In this document: positions 61,701 through 64,000 of the stretch, piece after piece
Layout of the letters: every line of letters begins with the position of its first letter
How positions within the stretch are numbered: the stretch's first letter is position 1
Assembly (NCBI RefSeq): GCF_020536995.1
Contig: NC_068360.1
Coordinates: forward strand, 88,491,676-88,555,675
Origin: Dreissena polymorpha
Taxonomy: Eukaryota; Mollusca; Bivalvia; Myida; Dreissenidae
Reading direction: 5' to 3'
Length of the DNA stretch: 64,000 nt
Program-made: the position numbers and the translations under genes
Notes under the pieces: generated by a model
Database searches by the model: none
What the model saw: the letters and a program-made list of their open reading frames with translations, nothing else
What the model was told of the DNA's origin: nothing

Positions 61701-63795
61701 TTGTGTTATTTTCACTGCTGTTATTTCACTGCAGAAATGTCATATTTTATCATTAGGTATAAAAGAAAGATCAAGAGCTATATCTCAACAATTTAAGGTA
61801 ATTTGTCTGTTAATCAAACGTAAACCTGTGCATATTGCCAAACTCAAATAAACCAAGAACATGCTGATTACTTGTTTGTTGACCTGATGTGGGTAAGCAT
61901 CCCCTGTTCCAAGAAGTTGCTTGTTTGAGTCAAAAAGCATCCATAGTTGGCTCTCATACTCCGACTCGTACAGCAGGTCGCTTAGCAATGACAGGTCAGG
62001 GTTTATCTCTGCATTCTTGCACTGAAACAAAGCAATGATAGGTCAGGGGTTATCTCTGCAGACTTGCATTAGAACATAGCAATGATAGATAGGTCAGGGG
62101 TTATCTCTGCAGACTTGCATTGAGACATAGCAATGATAGGTCAGGGGTTATCTCTGCAGACTTGCATTGAGACATAGCAATGATAGGTCAGGGGTTATCT
62201 CTGCAGACTTGCGTTGAGACATAGCAATGATAGATCAGGGGTTATCTCTGCAGACTTGCATTGAGACATAGCAATGATAGGTCAGGGGTTATCTCTGCAG
62301 ACTTGCATTGAGACAAAGCAATGATAGGTCAGGGGTTATCTCTGCAGACATGCATTGAGACATAGCAATGATAGGTCAGGGGTTATCTCTGCAGACTTGC
62401 ATTGAGACAAAGCAATGATAGCTCAGGGGTTATCTCTGCAGACTTGCATTGAGACATAGCAATGATAGGTCAGGGGTTATCTCTGCAGACTTGCACTGAA
62501 ACATAGCAATGATAGGTCAGAGGTTATCTTTACTGACTTGCACTATAACAGAAAACATTAGAAAGTTGTCAATTTTATTTTCATAAGCCATAGTCTTTTT
62601 TTAATAAAGATTTATCAATCCTTTTTCACCTAGTGTGATACATTTTATGTAGGTCATTAGCCACCATGTACATATTTCTTGTTGTTATGGATAAAACTTT
62701 ATTTTAAAAACTAGTGTGTTATGAAGGAAAAACTCAATCTAACTTAACACAAAGTTCTGTAATCTAAACATTATAAGTCAGAGATTTTTAAGTTAGACTT
62801 CTTTAAAACTAATTGTATCAATTTATCAAACCTACATGTAGCTTTTATGCACACTTAAGTTTTTTTTAATGTTGTAAGTTTACTTTCTAAAAAATATGAG
62901 CCTCTCTCTGGAAAAACAGGGTTTAATGCCTGTGCCTAAAGTGCCTTCCGAGATTAACCTGGCCAGCCTGCACAGGCTTATAAGGGACGACACTTCCGCT
63001 TTTATGGTAGTTTTTCGTTTAAAACAATTTTCTTTTTAGCAGACTGCACAGGCTAATCCAGAACAACAATTGAAGCATATGCATTAAACCCCATTTTCCC
63101 AGATCCCCAATCATATTTATTTCTCGTCTCACCACAGAGAACTTGTATGTCAACTCCAGAGCATAAATCTGCCTGCCCTCAGGTAGCAGGTCCCTGGCTC
63201 CAGACAGACACCGGATCTTGGAGTCGCTGGGGCGTAGGGGCTGGGTGAGGGTCTTCAAGGTCACTGTGGGGTTGATGTCCTCTGACCTCAGGTGGGAGCG
63301 AACATCAAACCGGCACACGCCATCTGCACCATGCTGCCGTGGGAGAAGAACTTAACATTTTAGTGGGGTTCATTTACAAACACCATCTGCACAATGGATC
63401 TGTCTTTAGAATTTTTCTTACAACAATTTGAATTACTGATAAACAATTAAATCATATACATTGGTATGCATGAAATTATTTATTTCAGTCGCCACAGCAC
63501 TCGCCCTCAGAGCTAGAGGACCCTGGGTAGGAGTTTTAAAATGGCCACCAAATTTTCTTAAATGGTTACATGTAGCCTTCATACAATTCTGAAGACTTTC
63601 ATCTCACAAATCACTAAATCAATATTTTTGATATATCATTGCATTACACAATGGCTAATTTTGGTCAGTTATACTTACTACAATCACAGGATTTGAGGTA
63701 GGGTGGACGCCATGAAATGTTACAGTATAGTTGAGAGTGACCTCCCCAATGTTTGCCCACCACTTGGCTACACACAACTCTAGAGTTCTGTTGTC
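49771..63795 (-). CDS. TPP2: Tripeptidyl peptidase 2, C-terminal 11 exons (515 aa), N-terminus off right edge
   Basis: TPP2 is a giant cytosolic subtilisin-type exopeptidase that removes tripeptides downstream of the proteasome. The catalytic triad lies in the N-terminal half, outside this window. Exons: 63679-63795, 63133-63333, 61884-62021, 60636-60880, 58180-58264, 57420-57574, 54492-54591, 53886-54016, 52673-52838, 51586-51705, 49771-49860; 1548 nt, all in phase, ending TAG. Matches to human TPP2: [60 protein letters not shown]+[15 protein letters not shown]+[13 protein letters not shown], a Lys-rich linker [43 protein letters not shown], and C-terminal [18 protein letters not shown]. The 53886 donor (AAAGT|gtgagt) was chosen because it restores phase with the next exon. 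Three exons abut tandem copies of their own splice junctions. The gene converges with the scramblase. Recognition is certain; individual exon ends are good to a few bases. Confidence 0.95.
49849..49975 (-). repeat. 21-bp x6 tandem array of the TPP2 last-exon acceptor
   Basis: On the minus strand, TGTTACAGCTATATGTCATT(G/C) is repeated at 21-bp spacing (one unit is 20). The last copy is the true acceptor TGTTACAG|CTATATGGC at 49860. Each copy keeps CAG. Across the nearest units the last exon's frame stays open upstream (..[15 protein letters not shown]), so an upstream acceptor would add 7 residues per unit. Alignment with human TPP2 favours the 49860 acceptor (IE|LYGKLGW against IQLMKLLGW). 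Confidence 0.88.
50085..50878. repeat. Dispersed element with ~155-bp tandem units (GTGACCTAGTTTTTGACC)
   Basis: ATACCCCCGC and GAGGGGGTAT form short inverted ends. Four units share GCACTAAGTGACCCCGTGAC, ATCTAGATACAACTTCTGAC and TTGAATTAGAGAGC(G)GAC. The tail is ACCGACCGACCAACAGACC. It lies in the last TPP2 intron. Confidence 0.85.
51045..51300 (-). repeat. Older ~41-bp degenerate array related to the TPP2 last-exon acceptor
   Basis: About five diverged units on plus such as TTGCCATATAG(C/T)TGTAAC followed by about 25 bp. They match the last-exon junction (plus strand TTGCCATATAGCTGTAACAC), including 11 nt of exon. The array lies in the same final intron but over 1.1 kb from the exon, next to the 51586-51705 exon. 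Confidence 0.6.
51294..51543. repeat. Palindromic MITE family F in the last TPP2 intron
   Basis: TGAGCCTTGTTCTGAGAAAC to TTTTCTCAGAGCGAGGTTCA; ends about 43 bp from the TPP2 exon 51586-51705 donor; ATAT on both sides. Confidence 0.88.
52460..52662. repeat. Palindromic MITE family F, right half shortened, abutting a TPP2 exon
   Basis: TGAGTCATGTTCTGGGAAAA, AGATTAGCCTGTGAGTC, then a deleted right hairpin and CTTCCCAGAATGAGGCTC. It ends about 10 bp from the donor of exon 52673-52838. Confidence 0.8.
52882..53530 (+). mobile_element. tRNA-derived SINE with a 64-bp x9 tandem body
   Basis: Head TGCCATGGCGTAGTGGATAT (A box TGGCGTAGTGG) and B box GGTCAGGGGTTAAATCCCC. The body GAGGGCGTTCTTTAGATTAC then GTCACAAAGACACCAAGTAC then TAATTCTTCCAAGGAAATGG is repeated at exactly 64-bp spacing about nine times. 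The copies differ by TTC/CTC and TTCC/TACC. It lies in a TPP2 intron, starting about 45 bp beyond the exon 52673-52838 acceptor. Confidence 0.75.
54634..55103. repeat. Palindromic MITE family F interrupted by a TTAA element
   Basis: Outer ends TGTTCTGGGAAAACTGGGC and CCCACTTTTCCCAGACCGAG. A TTAA-flanked element (54678-54892) lies within the left arm exactly where other copies continue from CATGTG to AAGTGT, giving a relative age. Confidence 0.88.
54678..54892. mobile_element. TTAA-flanked foldback MITE, family C, nested in a family F MITE
   Basis: CCCTTTGCATGCTGG to CCGCACTGAAAGAG; TTAA at 54674-54677 and 54893-54896. It is inserted into the left arm of the family F copy, so it is younger than that copy, and inverted relative to 46169-46375. 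Confidence 0.88.
55600..55675 (-). repeat. Distal fragment of the ~38-bp TPP2 junction array
   Basis: Two diverged units (CAACCAGCTTATTTTCC, then ACTTACTTAC and TTATTTGCAGACCTCA) lie left of the hAT-like element. The array continues on its other side after the duplicated CCTCA. This shows that the array predates the insertion. Confidence 0.75.
55676..56549. mobile_element. hAT-like non-autonomous element, 874 bp, 5-bp TSD CCTCA, inside a minisatellite
   Basis: Ends TAGGGCTCAACATTA and (reverse complement of the right end) CAGGGCTCAACATTA; flanked by CCTCA at 55671-55675 and 56550-56554. Repeated ACTTGCCC(T)..GGACAAG motifs lie near both ends. A short plus ORF at 56176-56370 is not recognisable. 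The insertion splits the TPP2 exon-junction array. Confidence 0.85.
56555..57450 (-). repeat. ~38-bp minisatellite of a TPP2 exon / donor junction (main block)
   Basis: On the minus strand the unit is AGAGGTCTGAAAATAAGCTG then GTTGTATAAGTAAGGGAGG (34-42 bp, about 24 copies). The 3' end of TPP2 exon 57420-57574 reads AGAGATCTAAAAATAACCTG then GTTGTCCAA|GTAAGTGAG, so the exon end and donor are the first unit of the array. Most units keep a GTAAG or GTGAG at the homologous position. A hAT-like element splits the array at 55676-56549. The plus-strand ORFs across it are artefacts. Confidence 0.9.
57960..58165. repeat. ~21-bp intronic tandem repeat next to a TPP2 donor
   Basis: About nine units of the type AATGTTTTTCACTTTCTTA, starting about 15 bp inside the intron after exon 58180-58264. 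The unit resembles the intron start rather than coding sequence, so exon seeding is not shown here. Confidence 0.75.
59490..59860. repeat. Decayed TGACCTTGACCTTTGA-type dispersed repeat
   Basis: TATGACCTTGACCTTTGAAG and GTGTGACCGTGACCTTCAAA head two ~140-bp units, then a GACAGACATTCAGAC tail and TATACGGCCTTCTTTGAAGG. It lies in a TPP2 intron. Confidence 0.7.
59979..60212. mobile_element. TTAA-flanked foldback MITE, family B, in a TPP2 intron
   Basis: CCTTTTACCACTTAGATACC to GAGTGGGAAAGGT; the left target decayed to CTAA, the right is TTAA. Confidence 0.82.
60294..60559. repeat. Palindromic MITE family F in a TPP2 intron
   Basis: TGAGTCTTGTTCTGGGGAAA to CTGCCACAGAACAAGGCT, moderately diverged hairpins. 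Confidence 0.8.
61986..62545 (-). repeat. 47-bp x ~12 tandem array of a TPP2 exon / acceptor junction
   Basis: On the minus strand the unit is TGCAAG..TGCAGAGATAACCCCTGACC..TCATTGCTATGT(T/C)TCA. It equals the first 36 nt of TPP2 exon 61884-62021 plus 11 nt of upstream intron. The exon copy (CAATGACAGG at 61986 on plus) and the first array copy (62033) are exactly 47 bp apart. The distal copy (about 62490) keeps TTTCAG|TGCAAG, whereas most central copies read CTCAATGCAAG and so have lost the acceptor AG. Confidence 0.92.
62897..63107. repeat. Palindromic MITE family F, central deletion, near a TPP2 exon
   Basis: TGAGCCTCTCTCTGGAAAAA to CCCCATTTTCCCAGAT; the second hairpin is partly deleted. 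It ends about 26 bp from the donor of exon 63133-63333. Confidence 0.75.
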
Positions 63796-64000
63796 CTGGA
63801 ACACAATCACACAGTCATGACAAGAACGTATAGTAAAAGGAATAAGCTTATTGATGAATTGTACAAAATGACTGGGCACTGCAAATTTATGCAATTTATG
63901 CTTTTTCCAGTAATGACAATGAGTAGACATCTAGTGTGTCGTGCATTAACAGTAACTCAAGATGACCTTTTTAGCAATTTCGTTCTACTCAAACTTATAT

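Overview
This is a eukaryotic window with spliced genes, GT-AG introns, LINEs, tRNA-derived SINEs, many short palindromic transposons and long minisatellites. The three host genes are animal genes. The repeat vocabulary (about 270-bp nested palindromes around an AGATTAGCCTGTGCAG core, TTAA-flanked foldback MITEs, and TGACCT-rich tandem elements ending in a GACAGACCGAC-type tail) matches a bivalve mollusc; from memory it looks most like Dreissena, a species call I hold only moderately.

Layout. (1) 377-20904, minus strand: the first nine exons of a GDPD4/5 (GDE2)-like membrane glycerophosphodiester phosphodiesterase, whose C-terminus lies off the left edge. Its introns hold three big minisatellites (32, 39 and 52 bp units). 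(2) 20.9-36.0 kb, intergenic: MITEs, a 1.1-kb element with a 12-bp flanking direct repeat, and two decayed LINEs lying tail to tail (CR1/Jockey-like on plus, L1/Tx1-like on minus, the latter split by a hAT-like element). (3) 36018-45755, plus strand: a complete eight-exon phospholipid scramblase (391 aa). (4) 45.8-49.8 kb: convergent intergenic DNA with MITEs and a 36-bp perfect palindrome flanked by a 7-bp direct repeat. (5) 49771-63795, minus strand: the last eleven exons (515 aa) of tripeptidyl peptidase 2 (TPP2), whose N-terminal catalytic part lies off the right edge. The three genes are single-copy housekeeping or signalling genes with no evident shared pathway.

Main observation. Several tandem arrays are not random intronic satellites: their repeat unit is the junction of the neighbouring exon, that is the last or first 6-36 nt of the exon plus the splice site plus flanking intron. 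This is seen at GDPD exon 4 (32 bp, about 57 copies; the exon end plus intron start is itself exactly one 32-bp unit), GDPD exon 3 (75-bp duplication), scramblase exon 5 (78 bp x10, in frame, nine intact donors), TPP2 exon 57420-57574 (about 38 bp, about 26 copies), TPP2 exon 61884-62021 (47 bp, about 12 copies, acceptor side) and the TPP2 last exon (21 bp x6, in frame, acceptor side, plus an older 41-bp array). Six of 28 visible exons carry such an array. The result is introns filled with serial decoy splice sites, and in two cases the reading frame stays open. This recurrent splice-junction-seeded tandem amplification is the best candidate for an undescribed phenomenon here. A simple null (duplications that spill into introns are tolerated because splicing removes them) must be tested against it.
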